From assembly GCF_011758805.1 (NCBI RefSeq), contig NZ_JAANOW010000004.1, positions 372,001-436,000 on the forward strand: 64,000 bases of DNA, written 5' to 3'. The number at the start of each line of letters is the position of its first letter. The stretch's first letter is position 1. Origin of the DNA: Mycolicibacterium fluoranthenivorans (GTDB lineage Bacteria; Actinomycetota; Actinomycetes; Mycobacteriales; Mycobacteriaceae). Below, piece by piece: positions 52,771 through 62,143 of the stretch. The position numbers and the translations under genes were made by a program. The notes under the pieces were generated by a model. The model saw only the letters and a program-made list of their open reading frames with translations, was not told where the DNA came from and did no database searches.

Positions 52771-53447
52771 CCCGGGTGCTCGTCATCGACGATGAACCAC
52801 AGATCCTGCGGGCGCTGCGGATCAACCTGTCCGTCCGCGGGTACGAGGTGACCACGGCGGCCACCGGGGCCGAGGCCCTGCGGTCGGCCGCCGATCACCG
52901 TCCGGATGTCGTGGTCCTGGATCTGGGCCTGCCGGACATGTCCGGTATCGAGGTGCTGGCAGGGTTACGAGGTTGGATGAGCGCGCCGGTGATCGTCCTC
53001 TCCGCGCGCAGCGACTCCTCGGACAAGGTCGAGGCGCTGGACGCCGGCGCCGACGATTACGTGACCAAACCCTTCGGCATGGACGAGTTCCTGGCCCGCC
53101 TGCGCGCGGCCGTACGCCGGGGCACGGCGGCGGCCGAGACCGACGAGCCCGTCATCGAAACCTCCTCCTTCACCGTGGACCTTTCCGCGAAGCAGGTCAC
53201 CAGGAACGGCGTCGAGGTGCATCTGACGCCGACCGAGTGGGGCATCCTGGAGATGCTGGTGCGCAACCGCGGCAAGCTGGTGGGCCGTGAGGAGTTGCTC
53301 AAGGAGGTGTGGGGTCCGGCCTACGCCAAGGAAACGCACTATCTGCGGGTGTACCTGGCGCAGTTGCGGCGAAAGCTCGAAGACGATCCCTCACACCCGG
53401 TCCATCTGCTCACCGAAGCGGGGATGGGTTACCGGTTCCAGCAGTAG
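52767..53447 (+). CDS. kdpE: KdpE, OmpR-family response regulator of kdp
   Basis: 226 residues; ATG overlaps the kdpD stop. Receiver with VLVIDDEPQ, phospho-acceptor D52 (VVLDLGLP), and YVTKPFGMDE; C-terminal winged helix VHLTPTEWGILEMLVRN ... ETHYLRVYLAQLRRKLE. It activates kdpFABC. The last 38 bp overlap the convergent methyltransferase gene. Confidence 0.95.
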   Translation: MTRVLVIDDEPQILRALRINLSVRGYEVTTAATGAEALRSAADHRPDVVVLDLGLPDMSGIEVLAGLRGWMSAPVIVLSARSDSSDKVEALDAGADDYVTKPFGMDEFLARLRAAVRRGTAAAETDEPVIETSSFTVDLSAKQVTRNGVEVHLTPTEWGILEMLVRNRGKLVGREELLKEVWGPAYAKETHYLRVYLAQLRRKLEDDPSHPVHLLTEAGMGYRFQQ

Positions 53448-54249
53448 CCGGCTTGACCGCCTGCAGAGTGTAGGTCAACGGGATTCGGTCCCGCCCCTCG
53501 GCCAGCACGAACTCGCCCGGGTGTTCGCTGCTCGGGATCATGGCCTCGCCCAGCGGATTCCACGGTACTTCGCGGTGCTCCTCAAGCGCGGTGACGATCA
53601 GTCCGGCGGCGGTGAGCGCCGTGAAGATCTCGCCGAGACCATGATTGAAGTGCACCAACGTCGGGGAGTCCAGGGTGCCGGAGCCGGCGTAGCTGTCGTG
53701 CTCGACGAACACGACGCCGTCGGTCTCGAAGTACGGGTACTCCAGCACCAACAATCCGTCCGGCCGCGGATCGCACATCGCCCACAGCACCGGATGTCCC
53801 TCGCGCATAAACAACCGTCCGCCGGGCCGCAACAGGCCTGCGACGGTGTCGGCCCACCTTCGGATGTCGGGCAGCCAGCAGATCGCGCCGATACCGGTGT
53901 AGACCAGATCGAAATCGCCGACCGCGTCGTAGACATCGGACTCGACGAAGGTCGCGGCCCCCTTCGCCAGTTGGCGCGCCGCCGCCAGCGCGGACGGCGA
54001 GAAGTCGATACCAGTCACCGATTTCGCGCCCAGACGGGCGAGCGAGACGGTGTCGGTGCCGATATGGCATTGCAGGTGAACGACATCCAGTCCGTCGAGC
54101 CGGCCCAGCCGGGGTAGGTCATAGCGGACCACGTCGGAGAGGTGGGCGGGGTCGTCGAAGCCCGCGAGGTCATACCCGTCCGGCCCGGTGTGCAGGGGCA
54201 CCCGGGATTCCCAGTTCGCCAGATTCGTCGCGCGCCAGTCCTCGGTCAC
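53410..54249 (-). CDS. class I SAM-dependent methyltransferase
   Basis: 279 residues. Motif I region VVHLQCHIGTDTVSLARLGA, followed by VTGIDFSPSALAAARQLA (post-I) and DVYDAV / DFDLVYTGIGAICWLPDI. The core belongs to the Methyltransf_11/25 type. C-terminal half with REGHPVLWAM and LVLEYPYFETDG resembles small-molecule methyltransferases of actinobacteria. The 3' end overlaps the kdpE 3' end by 38 bp. Substrate unknown. Confidence 0.85.
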   Translation of the reverse strand: MTEDWRATNLANWESRVPLHTGPDGYDLAGFDDPAHLSDVVRYDLPRLGRLDGLDVVHLQCHIGTDTVSLARLGAKSVTGIDFSPSALAAARQLAKGAATFVESDVYDAVGDFDLVYTGIGAICWLPDIRRWADTVAGLLRPGGRLFMREGHPVLWAMCDPRPDGLLVLEYPYFETDGVVFVEHDSYAGSGTLDSPTLVHFNHGLGEIFTALTAAGLIVTALEEHREVPWNPLGEAMIPSSEHPGEFVLAEGRDRIPLTYTLQAVKPATAGTGNPSPLR

Positions 54250-54446
54250 ACCTCATTGTCGCACGCGCAGTCTACTCGTTTTCCCGACCCAAAACCGTTG
54301 CGCGGGTGGATCTGTGGATGAATCCGCGACTGTGGATAACTGCCGGATTTGTCGGTGATGCGTACTAGTGTTCGAGTCATGAAGGTGTCGTCGATCTGCT
54401 GGCCACCGTAGACAAACTGGCCACGGCGGCGTTCGACGACGCCTCG

Positions 54447-55739
54447 GTGGCTGAGCTGTTGGAGGTGCAGTCAGCCCTGGAGTCGGTGAACCGGCGGATC
54501 CCGGCGGTGCAACACCGGGTGATGGCGGCGGTGAAGGCGCAGTCCAGTCCGGGCGAGTTGGGTGCGCGCAGCTGGGCCGACGCGTTGGGGATCCGACTGC
54601 GGATCTCGCACACCGAAGCCTGCCGCCGGTTGAGCGAGGGTGAGTTGTTGGGCCCGCGCCGCTCGGTGACCGGCGAACCGCTCGAGCCGGTGTACCCGGG
54701 CACCGCCGCGGCCCTGGCCCGCGGCGAACTGACCGGCGAGCATGTCCGGATCATCACCCACACCATGAAGAAGATCCCGCCCGTGGTGGATGACCGGACC
54801 CGCGCCGACGCCGAGACCGACCTGGCCGCTGTCGCCGCCGTGCAGACGCCGGAGGCGTTGCGTAAGGCAGCCGCACTGCTGCTCGAGTTGCTCGACCCCG
54901 ACGGGCCCGAACCCAATGACGAGGACACCGTGGCGCGCCGGGAGATGCTGCGCAACGTGACGCTGGGCCCACAGGACGCCGACGGGATGAGCGATCTACG
55001 CGCCAAAGTCACCCCGGAATTCCGGGCCTATCTCGAACCGATCTTCGCCAAGCTCGCCGCCAGAGGCATGTGCAATCCCGACGATGCGCACCCGTGTGTG
55101 AAGGGCACCCCACCCGCCGAGGTCAGTGCCGCCGACACCCGCAGCCTCGGGCAGCGCCAGCACGACGCCTTGATGACGCTCGCCCGCGGCGCGCTGGCGG
55201 CCGGTGAGTTGGGCGAGCACAACGGACTACCGGTGACCGTGGTCGTCACCACCACGCTGACCGAGCTGGAAACCGCGGCCGGGGTCGCCCACACCGGCGG
55301 CGGATCCACTGTGCCGATGCGCGATCTGATCCGGATGGCCGGGCACGCCCGCCATTATCTGAGCATCTTCGACGACCACACCGCGGTGCCACTACACCTG
55401 GGTCGCACCAAACGCATCGCCTCCCCCGGCCAGCGACTGGTCCTGCACGCCCGCGACCGCGGCTGCACCTTCCCGGGCTGCGCCATTCCCGGCTACCTGT
55501 GCCAAACACATCACGCCGAGACCGACTACGGCGCCGGCGGGCACACCGACATCACCAACTTGGGCCTGGCCTGCGGCCCGCACAACCGCCTCGTCACAGA
55601 ACGCGGCTGGACAACCCGCATCCGAGCCGACGGCCGCGTCGAATGGATACCACCACCGCTGCTGGACACCGGCCAGCCACGGGTGAACCCTCTGCACCAC
55701 TCCGAAGATCTCTTCCACGGCGGCGACGACGACGGTTGA
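54447..55739 (+). CDS. DUF222/HNH endonuclease protein (13E12 repeat family)
   Basis: 430 residues if started at GTG 54447. DUF222 covers the first ~300 residues (AELLEVQSALESVNRRIPAVQHRVM), and the C-terminal HNH module has CTFPGCAIPGYLCQTHH and ITNLGLACGPHNRL. Family members usually have about 20 extra N-terminal residues. The frame upstream encodes such a sequence (GVVDLLATVDKLATAAFDDA), but there is no start codon in it. A GTG at 54368 opens VFES in another frame, so a one-base indel near 54380 is possible. The family is multicopy in mycobacteria; its role is unclear. Confidence 0.88.
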   Translation: MAELLEVQSALESVNRRIPAVQHRVMAAVKAQSSPGELGARSWADALGIRLRISHTEACRRLSEGELLGPRRSVTGEPLEPVYPGTAAALARGELTGEHVRIITHTMKKIPPVVDDRTRADAETDLAAVAAVQTPEALRKAAALLLELLDPDGPEPNDEDTVARREMLRNVTLGPQDADGMSDLRAKVTPEFRAYLEPIFAKLAARGMCNPDDAHPCVKGTPPAEVSAADTRSLGQRQHDALMTLARGALAAGELGEHNGLPVTVVVTTTLTELETAAGVAHTGGGSTVPMRDLIRMAGHARHYLSIFDDHTAVPLHLGRTKRIASPGQRLVLHARDRGCTFPGCAIPGYLCQTHHAETDYGAGGHTDITNLGLACGPHNRLVTERGWTTRIRADGRVEWIPPPLLDTGQPRVNPLHHSEDLFHGGDDDG

Positions 55740-55831
55740 CCGGCTGCGGTCGGCTCTCGGTCATGTAATCGCCGCGAAGCGTTCGTCTGCTGCTACCCCG
55801 CAGGACGCCAACCCCGGTACACGCTCTAGCC

Positions 55832-58588
55832 GTGGACAACTCGCGTGCGTACAACAGCGTCTGGCAGTTCCGCGGCGATGCGTGGTGCCGCCTCGAAGAG
55901 GCCGCCGACCGGTTGACTCGGCCGAGCACGACCGGCGACCTCAAAGAGGAATACGTGGCCATCTGCCACGACCTGCTGATCAACCTGGCACCGCTGGAAC
56001 CGTACTGGGCCTTCCCCGGCTCACCTCAGTTCGCCAAGATCCAGCGTCTCTTCAACGCAGGCGCGTACGACAAGTTCGCCCACACGGTCGCCCGGATCAA
56101 CCGGGCGCTCACCACGGAGTCCTACCGCACCGGCGATGTCGACACCGCCGGTGCCGACGACACCGCCGATCTGTTCCCGGCCGACCCGCGCACCTTGGAG
56201 AGCCAGCCCGCCAACCGGCGCGAGCAGCTCTACTTCGAGGTGCTGGTCGTGGAGAAGATGACCGAGGCCCAAGAACGGGCACTGCGCAAAGAGGTGCGCA
56301 GCTGGCGCAGGCCCGATGACGAATTCGTCTACGAGCTGGTCGTCGTCGGCAGCGGCGACGAGGCACTGATCGCCGCGCGCCTCAACGTCAACCTGCAGGC
56401 CGTCGTCATCCGCCGCCGGTTCAGTCACCAGTCGCCCCGGGACCTGACCACGCTGTCGGAGTTCATCGACCACGAGCTGTCCCACGATCTCGACGACCAC
56501 AAGTCCCCCGACGAACGGGCCGCGATCCTGGCCAAGTCGCTGCACGAGCTGCGTCCCGAACTCGACCTGTTCCTGATGACCGAGATCGAGGTCGAGGACA
56601 TCGCCGGCCGGCTCGGGCAGTCGTTCCGCCGGGTGTTCCACGCCCGCGAGGGTGTGCTGGAGCTGCACCTGTCCATCCTGCAGGGGGTCGCCGCGCGCTA
56701 CCGCACCCCGTTCTTCAGCGCGCTCAAGCAGTACAGCCACCGGCCCACCGGTGTCTTCCACGCACTGCCGATCAGCCAGGGCAAGTCGATCGTCAACTCG
56801 CACTGGATCAAAGACATGGTCGGGTTCTACGGGCTGGACGTGTTCATGGCCGAGACCTCGGCGACCTGCGGCGGGCTGGACTCGCTGCTGGAACCCACCG
56901 GCCCGCTGCGCGAGTCCCAGCAGCTGGCCGCCGAGGCGTACGGCAGCAGGCACACCTACTTCGTCACCAACGGCACCTCGACGGCCAACAAGATCGTCAC
57001 CCAGTCCCTGGTCGCTCCCGGCGATATCGTGCTGCTGGACCGCAACTGCCACCAGAGCCACCACTACGGCATGATGCTGGCCGGCGCCAACGTCGTCTAC
57101 CTGGAGGCCTACCCGCTCGCTGACTACACGATGTACGGCGCGGTCCCACTGCGGGAGATCAAGTCGAAACTGTTGGCGCTCAAGGCTGCCGGCAAGCTCG
57201 ACCGGGTCAAGATGATCTCGCTGACCAACTGCACGTTCGACGGCATCGTCTACGACACCGAGCGCGTCATGGAGGAATGCCTGGCCATCAAGCCCGACCT
57301 CGTATTCCTCTGGGACGAAGCGTGGTTCGCGTTCGCCCGGTTCCACCCGGTGTACCGGCAACGAACCGCCATGGAGACTGCGCGTCGGCTCCGCACCAAG
57401 CTCGCCGACCCCGAATACCGCGTCTCCTACACCGAGCAGCTCACCCACGAAGGCCCGCTGTCCGACGAGGAGCTGCTGAACCGGCGGCTGCGGCCCGACC
57501 CCGCCGAGGCGCGCGTGCGGGTGTACGCCACCCAGTCCACGCACAAGACGCTGACCTCGCTGCGGCAGGGCTCGATGATTCACGTCTTCGACCAGGACTT
57601 CGAGCAGAAAGTGTCCGAGGCCTTCCACGAGGCCTATATGGCGCACACCTCGACCTCGCCGAACTACCAGATCCTCGCCTCACTGGATCTGGGTCGCCGC
57701 CAGGTGGCCCTGGAGGGTGTCGAGTTGGTGCAGCGCCAGATCGAGAACGCCATGCAGCTGCGCGATGCCATCGACAACCATCCACTGCTGAGCAAGTACA
57801 TGTCCTGCCTGCGCACCTCGGACCTGATCCCGCAGCAGTTCCGCCCCTCGGGCATCGCCCAGCCCCTGCGATCCGGCCTGAAAAATATGATGGCGGTGTG
57901 GGATTCGGACGAGTTCGTGCTGGATCCGTCGCGCATCACGCTGTCTATCGGGCGCACCGGCTACGACGGTGACCAGTTCAAGCGCGAACAGCTGATGGAC
58001 CGGCACGGCGTGCAGATCAACAAGACCTCACGCAACACCGTGCTGTTCATGACCAATATCGGCACCACGCGCAGCTCGGTGGCGTTCCTGGTCGAGGTGC
58101 TGGTGAAGATCGCCGGCGAGCTGGAGGAGTCGATCTCCGAGATGGGGCTGGGTGAGCGGGCCCGGTTCGAGCAGAAAGTGCGTCGGCTGACCACGAACTC
58201 GGCATCGCTGCCGAATTTCAGCGGCTTCCACCCCGTCTTCCGGGACGGTACGCAGACCCCCGAAGGCGATGTGCGCCGCGCCTTCTACCTGTCCTACGAC
58301 GACACCCACTGCGAGTACCTGTCCACCGACGAGATCTTCGACAAGATCGACGCCGGTGCGCAGGTGGTGTCCGCGACATTCGTCACGCCCTACCCGCCCG
58401 GATTCCCGGTGCTGGTGCCCGGCCAGGTGTTCAGCCAGGAGATCCTGACCTTCCTGCGTGAGCTCGACACTCCCGAGATCCACGGCTACAAACCAGAACT
58501 CGGCTTCCGGGTGTACACCGAGAAGGCGATCGAAGGTCTGCGGCCGGCACGCTGGTCGGATCTGCCGCAGCCCAGTGTGATCGGCTAG
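55832..58588 (+). CDS. PLP-dependent Orn/Lys/Arg decarboxylase-type enzyme (Rv2531c-like)
   Basis: 918 residues from GTG at 55832. An N-terminal ~280-residue wing/receiver-like part precedes the fold-type I aspartate-aminotransferase core. PLP lysine is K572 in YATQSTHKTLTSL; upstream are TYFVTNGTSTANKIV, LDRNCHQSHHYG and LVFLWDEAWFAFARF, which bind the cofactor. The size and layout match the mycobacterial Rv2531c family, annotated as amino-acid decarboxylase, substrate unproven. Might work in acid resistance or polyamine/amino acid turnover. Confidence 0.9.
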   Translation: MDNSRAYNSVWQFRGDAWCRLEEAADRLTRPSTTGDLKEEYVAICHDLLINLAPLEPYWAFPGSPQFAKIQRLFNAGAYDKFAHTVARINRALTTESYRTGDVDTAGADDTADLFPADPRTLESQPANRREQLYFEVLVVEKMTEAQERALRKEVRSWRRPDDEFVYELVVVGSGDEALIAARLNVNLQAVVIRRRFSHQSPRDLTTLSEFIDHELSHDLDDHKSPDERAAILAKSLHELRPELDLFLMTEIEVEDIAGRLGQSFRRVFHAREGVLELHLSILQGVAARYRTPFFSALKQYSHRPTGVFHALPISQGKSIVNSHWIKDMVGFYGLDVFMAETSATCGGLDSLLEPTGPLRESQQLAAEAYGSRHTYFVTNGTSTANKIVTQSLVAPGDIVLLDRNCHQSHHYGMMLAGANVVYLEAYPLADYTMYGAVPLREIKSKLLALKAAGKLDRVKMISLTNCTFDGIVYDTERVMEECLAIKPDLVFLWDEAWFAFARFHPVYRQRTAMETARRLRTKLADPEYRVSYTEQLTHEGPLSDEELLNRRLRPDPAEARVRVYATQSTHKTLTSLRQGSMIHVFDQDFEQKVSEAFHEAYMAHTSTSPNYQILASLDLGRRQVALEGVELVQRQIENAMQLRDAIDNHPLLSKYMSCLRTSDLIPQQFRPSGIAQPLRSGLKNMMAVWDSDEFVLDPSRITLSIGRTGYDGDQFKREQLMDRHGVQINKTSRNTVLFMTNIGTTRSSVAFLVEVLVKIAGELEESISEMGLGERARFEQKVRRLTTNSASLPNFSGFHPVFRDGTQTPEGDVRRAFYLSYDDTHCEYLSTDEIFDKIDAGAQVVSATFVTPYPPGFPVLVPGQVFSQEILTFLRELDTPEIHGYKPELGFRVYTEKAIEGLRPARWSDLPQPSVIG

Positions 58589-58589
58589 G

Positions 58590-60110
58590 TCACGCGACGT
58601 AATCGAGGCTGGTCATCATCCCGGACGCCTGGTGATAGGTGTTGTGGCAGTGCAACATCCAGGTGCCCGGATTGTCCGTGATCAGGCGGACACCGACCGT
58701 CTGTCTGGGCAGCACGATGAGGGTGTCCTTGCGTGGACCCGGCCGGCCATCCGGGGTGATCACCTCGAAGGTGTGCCCGTGCAAGTGCATCGGATGCCAC
58801 ATCATGGTGTCGTTGACGAAGGTGAGGGTGACATTCTGGCCCTGCCGGACCTGCAGCGGCTCCATCTCATCGAAGTGGCGACCGTTGATGGTCCAGTCGT
58901 ACCCCATCATCGCGCCGCCCAGCCGGGCAGTCAGGGTGGTCTCGGCGCGGTCACCGGCGAGCACCGCCTCCGGCGCCGCGGCGAATGTGGCGACGGTACC
59001 GACCCGGCCGCGCAGTTCGGCAGGGACGAATCCGGGGTCGGGCACGGCTCCGGCGCCGGTGGACAGCATCGCGCGGGCGTAGGCGTTCTTGCCTTCGGCG
59101 GAGGCCACCAGCGGGAAAACACCGTCCCCCGCGGTGATCACCACGTCGTAGCGTTCACCCATCCCCAACAGCAGGGCGTCCACCTCGGTCGGTAATACCG
59201 GGAACCCGTCGGTATGGGTCACCGTCATACGATGTCCCGCCAGGGCCACCCGGAATGCGGTGTCGGCTCCGGCATTGATCAGACGGATCCGGACGCGTTG
59301 TCCGGGCTTGGCGCGGAATGTGCTGGCCGCGGCCGGGATTCGGCCGTTGACGAGGTAGTACGGGTAACTGATATCGCCGGCGTCGCCGCCGAGCAGATCA
59401 CTCGTTCCAACGCCGCCCACCCCGGGCATGCCGGGCATACCGGGCATACCGTGCATACCGTGTCCACCCATCCCCATCCCCATCGCCCGCAACCCGTCGA
59501 ACAGCTGTTGTGGACTGCTGCCGACTCCGGCGGTCCAATCGTCGAGAACGACGATCCATTCCGCGTCATAGGCGCCCGGCTCACGCGGATCGTCGATGAT
59601 CACCGGCAGGTAGAGGCCGTAATCGGCGTCCAGGCCGGTGTGCGGATGGGCCCAATACGTTCCCGGATGCGCAGCGGTGAAGCGGTAGGTGAAGTCACCC
59701 GCCGTGGGGACATCGGGCGTGGCCGGCGCCGCGCCGTCCATATCGTTGCGCAGCGCCAGACCGTGCCAGTGCACCGAGGACGCATGCGGTAACCCGTTGA
59801 CCAGGGTGACCGCCAACTCATCACCGACGCCGGCCCGGATCAACGGTCCGGGCACCACCTGGTTGTAGGCGTATGCCTGCGCGATGGGGCCTCCGAGGTC
59901 CACGCGGGCAGGCCCCGCCTCCAGCCGCATGTTCACCGTTCTCCCGGTGTGCGGGCGAGCCGCCTCGGCTGCCGCGATCGCATCGGCAGAGACCGGCGTC
60001 GCACCACCGCTGTGCGGCCGGCCGCCGCATCCGGCCAGCGCCAGCCCGCCGATTGCCGTCGCGGCCAGGAACCCGCGCCGGGTCAGGGCGGAGCCTGTGA
60101 GTCCCTTCAT
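58590..60110 (-). CDS. mmcO: multicopper oxidase, Tat-exported lipoprotein (MmcO/McoA-like)
   Basis: 506 residues from the ATG at 60110, with AAGGAGGAA site. The Tat signal is LTRRGFLAATAIGG, followed by lipobox LAGC. Copper ligands: SVHWHGLAL, YWAHPHTGL, HPMHLHGHTFEV and WMLHCHNTYHQASGMM (types 1-3). A Met/His/Gly-rich insertion (GMGMGGHGMHGM plus MPG repeats) lies near residues 215-240. It is similar to mycobacterial MmcO (Rv0846c), which oxidises Cu(I) and protects against copper. Divergent from the regulator pair, which probably controls it. Confidence 0.92.
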   Translation of the reverse strand: MKGLTGSALTRRGFLAATAIGGLALAGCGGRPHSGGATPVSADAIAAAEAARPHTGRTVNMRLEAGPARVDLGGPIAQAYAYNQVVPGPLIRAGVGDELAVTLVNGLPHASSVHWHGLALRNDMDGAAPATPDVPTAGDFTYRFTAAHPGTYWAHPHTGLDADYGLYLPVIIDDPREPGAYDAEWIVVLDDWTAGVGSSPQQLFDGLRAMGMGMGGHGMHGMPGMPGMPGVGGVGTSDLLGGDAGDISYPYYLVNGRIPAAASTFRAKPGQRVRIRLINAGADTAFRVALAGHRMTVTHTDGFPVLPTEVDALLLGMGERYDVVITAGDGVFPLVASAEGKNAYARAMLSTGAGAVPDPGFVPAELRGRVGTVATFAAAPEAVLAGDRAETTLTARLGGAMMGYDWTINGRHFDEMEPLQVRQGQNVTLTFVNDTMMWHPMHLHGHTFEVITPDGRPGPRKDTLIVLPRQTVGVRLITDNPGTWMLHCHNTYHQASGMMTSLDYVA

Positions 60111-60236
60111 CGCAGATTCCTCCTTCCCCGCCACGATGAGCGCGCTCACCGGCGAAATGGGTATTGCTTCGATGAAGATTCGGTCAAAATCGGCCCAGGA
60201 CGGCGTCCGGCGGCGCGCGCGCGGCACGATACGTGC

Positions 60237-60989
60237 ATGGACAACACCGCAGCACCTGCCGGCCCCGGCTCCGGGTTTCGTGCGTTGGTCGTGGACGACG
60301 AGGTAGGCCTGGCCAATGTGGTGGGCAGCTATCTGGAACGCGAGCAGTTCGAGGTCACCGTGTGCCACACCGGTACCGATGCCGTGCTCCGGGCTCGTGA
60401 GGTCGACCCCGATGTGGTCGTGCTCGACCTCGGGCTACCGGGTATCGACGGTGTCGAGGTGTGCCGGCAACTGCGCGTGTTCTCCGATGCCTATGTCGTG
60501 ATGCTCACCGCGCGCGATTCCGAAACCGACACCATCGTCGGGCTTTCGGTCGGCGCCGACGACTACGTCACCAAGCCGTTCAACCCGCGTGAGCTGGTGG
60601 CGCGGATACGGGCGATGCTGCGCCGTCCGCGCACTGTGACCTCGCCCGCCGATATCGCGCGGCGGACACCGCCGCCCACCGCGCCGCCGCGGGTGTTCGG
60701 CGAGCTGTCCATCGACATCGAGCGCCGCGAAGTCACCCTGGGGAACACGTCGATTGCGTTGACCCGCACACAGTTCGACATCCTCGCCGCACTATCGGCA
60801 CGCCCGGGCGTGGTCTTCACCCGGCCCCAGATCATCGAGACCGTGTGGGGTGACTCATGGGTGGGCAATGCGCACCTGGTGGATGTCCACGTCGGCCACC
60901 TGCGCCGCAAACTCGGTGACGATCCTGCCGAGCCGCGCTTCGTGCAGACGATACGAGGCGTCGGCTACCGGATGGGTACCGGCGGATGA
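60237..60989 (+). CDS. OmpR-family response regulator of the copper cluster
   Basis: 250 residues from the ATG at 60237; open frame continues upstream without coding features. Receiver phospho-acceptor D64 (VVLDLGLPGIDG), VGADDYVTKPF, and a C-terminal winged helix (IALTRTQFDILAALSARPG ... HLVDVHVGHLRRKLGDD, IRGVGYRMG). Overlaps the kinase gene by ATGA. Given the neighbours, it likely senses metal or envelope stress through the kinase. Confidence 0.9.
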   Translation: MDNTAAPAGPGSGFRALVVDDEVGLANVVGSYLEREQFEVTVCHTGTDAVLRAREVDPDVVVLDLGLPGIDGVEVCRQLRVFSDAYVVMLTARDSETDTIVGLSVGADDYVTKPFNPRELVARIRAMLRRPRTVTSPADIARRTPPPTAPPRVFGELSIDIERREVTLGNTSIALTRTQFDILAALSARPGVVFTRPQIIETVWGDSWVGNAHLVDVHVGHLRRKLGDDPAEPRFVQTIRGVGYRMGTGG

Positions 60990-62143
60990 GCGCACCGGAT
61001 CACCTGCAGAACAACACTGTCCGGCAGCAGAAGCCCGGAGTCGGGCTGGGCGCCCGGCTGATGGGGGCGCAGATACTGGTCCTGCTGACGGGCGGGGTGA
61101 CCACCTGGATCGTCGCCGCCATCGTCGGGCCGCCGTTGTTTCGGGAACACCTGCGCCGGGCCGGCGTCGGTCACGGCTCGAACGAACAGTTTCACGCCGA
61201 ACAGGCATACCGCTATGCCACCGTGCTCTCGATCGCCGTGGCCGTCGCGGTCGCGGCCGCCACCGCGTTGGTGGTGACCGCCTATTTCAGCCGGCGTCTG
61301 CAGCGTTCGATGGCCGACGTGTCAGCGGCGGCCAGCGCCGTCGCCTCCGGGCGATACGACATCCGGGTCGCGCCGGCGGGCCTGGGCGCGGACTTCGACA
61401 ATCTCTCCGGGGCGTTCAACCAGATGGCCCGACGCCTGGGCACCATCGAGCTGACGCGGCGCCAGATGTTCAGCGACCTCGCCCACGAGATCCGCACGCC
61501 GGTTTCGGTGTTGGGGGTGTACCTGCAGGCGGTCGAGGACGGTGTGCGACCACTGGACGCCGACACCATGGCGATGCTGCGTGAGCAGGCGGACCGCCTG
61601 GTGCGGTTCTCGCAGGATTTCGCCGCCCTGGCTCAAGCCGAAGAGGCCGGCTCGGCGATCGACGTGCACCTCGATACCCCTGCCCCGCTGGTGACCTCCA
61701 CGCTGGCCGCGGCCGCCGGCCGATACGCGGCCAAAGGTGTCGCACTGACAAGCCACGTCCCCGCGGATCTGCCCCAGATCCGCTGGGATCCGCAGCGCAT
61801 CGGTCAGGTACTGCACAATCTGCTCGACAACGCGTTGCGGCACACCCCCTCCGGCGGCCATGTGGACGTGCGGGTGACGGCCGACCCTCGGGACCTCGTC
61901 ATCACGGTCACCGATGACGGCGACGGAATCCCGGCCGAACATCTGCCCCGGATCTTCGAACGGTTCTACCGGGTGGATGCCGCCCGCGATCGTGAGCACG
62001 GCGGCGCCGGGATCGGTCTGGCCATCGCCAAAGCCATCGCCGACGCGCACGGTGGCAGCCTCACCGCGTCCAGCATGGGGTCCGGACACGGTGCCACCTT
62101 CACGTTGGTGGTGCCGGTCGGGGGTCCGGCGGCCGGCGGCTAG
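60986..62143 (+). CDS. sensor histidine kinase of the copper cluster
   Basis: 385 residues. TM1 around 28-48 (GAQILVLLTGGVTTWIVAA), a short periplasmic loop (~35 residues, with HLRRAGVGHGSNEQFHAEQ), TM2, HAMP, then HisKA with H167 (FSDLAHEIRTPVSVLG) and HATPase (NLLDNALRHTP, DDGDGIPAEH, GGAGIGLAIAKAIA). The external loop holds three His, a plausible metal site. Stop shares CTAG with the convergent DUF305 gene. Confidence 0.9.
   Translation: MSAPDHLQNNTVRQQKPGVGLGARLMGAQILVLLTGGVTTWIVAAIVGPPLFREHLRRAGVGHGSNEQFHAEQAYRYATVLSIAVAVAVAAATALVVTAYFSRRLQRSMADVSAAASAVASGRYDIRVAPAGLGADFDNLSGAFNQMARRLGTIELTRRQMFSDLAHEIRTPVSVLGVYLQAVEDGVRPLDADTMAMLREQADRLVRFSQDFAALAQAEEAGSAIDVHLDTPAPLVTSTLAAAAGRYAAKGVALTSHVPADLPQIRWDPQRIGQVLHNLLDNALRHTPSGGHVDVRVTADPRDLVITVTDDGDGIPAEHLPRIFERFYRVDAARDREHGGAGIGLAIAKAIADAHGGSLTASSMGSGHGATFTLVVPVGGPAAGG

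Noticed and set aside
56021..57646. 541-codon minus-strand open frame
   Set aside because: Antisense to the PLP decarboxylase, whose catalytic motifs are all intact.
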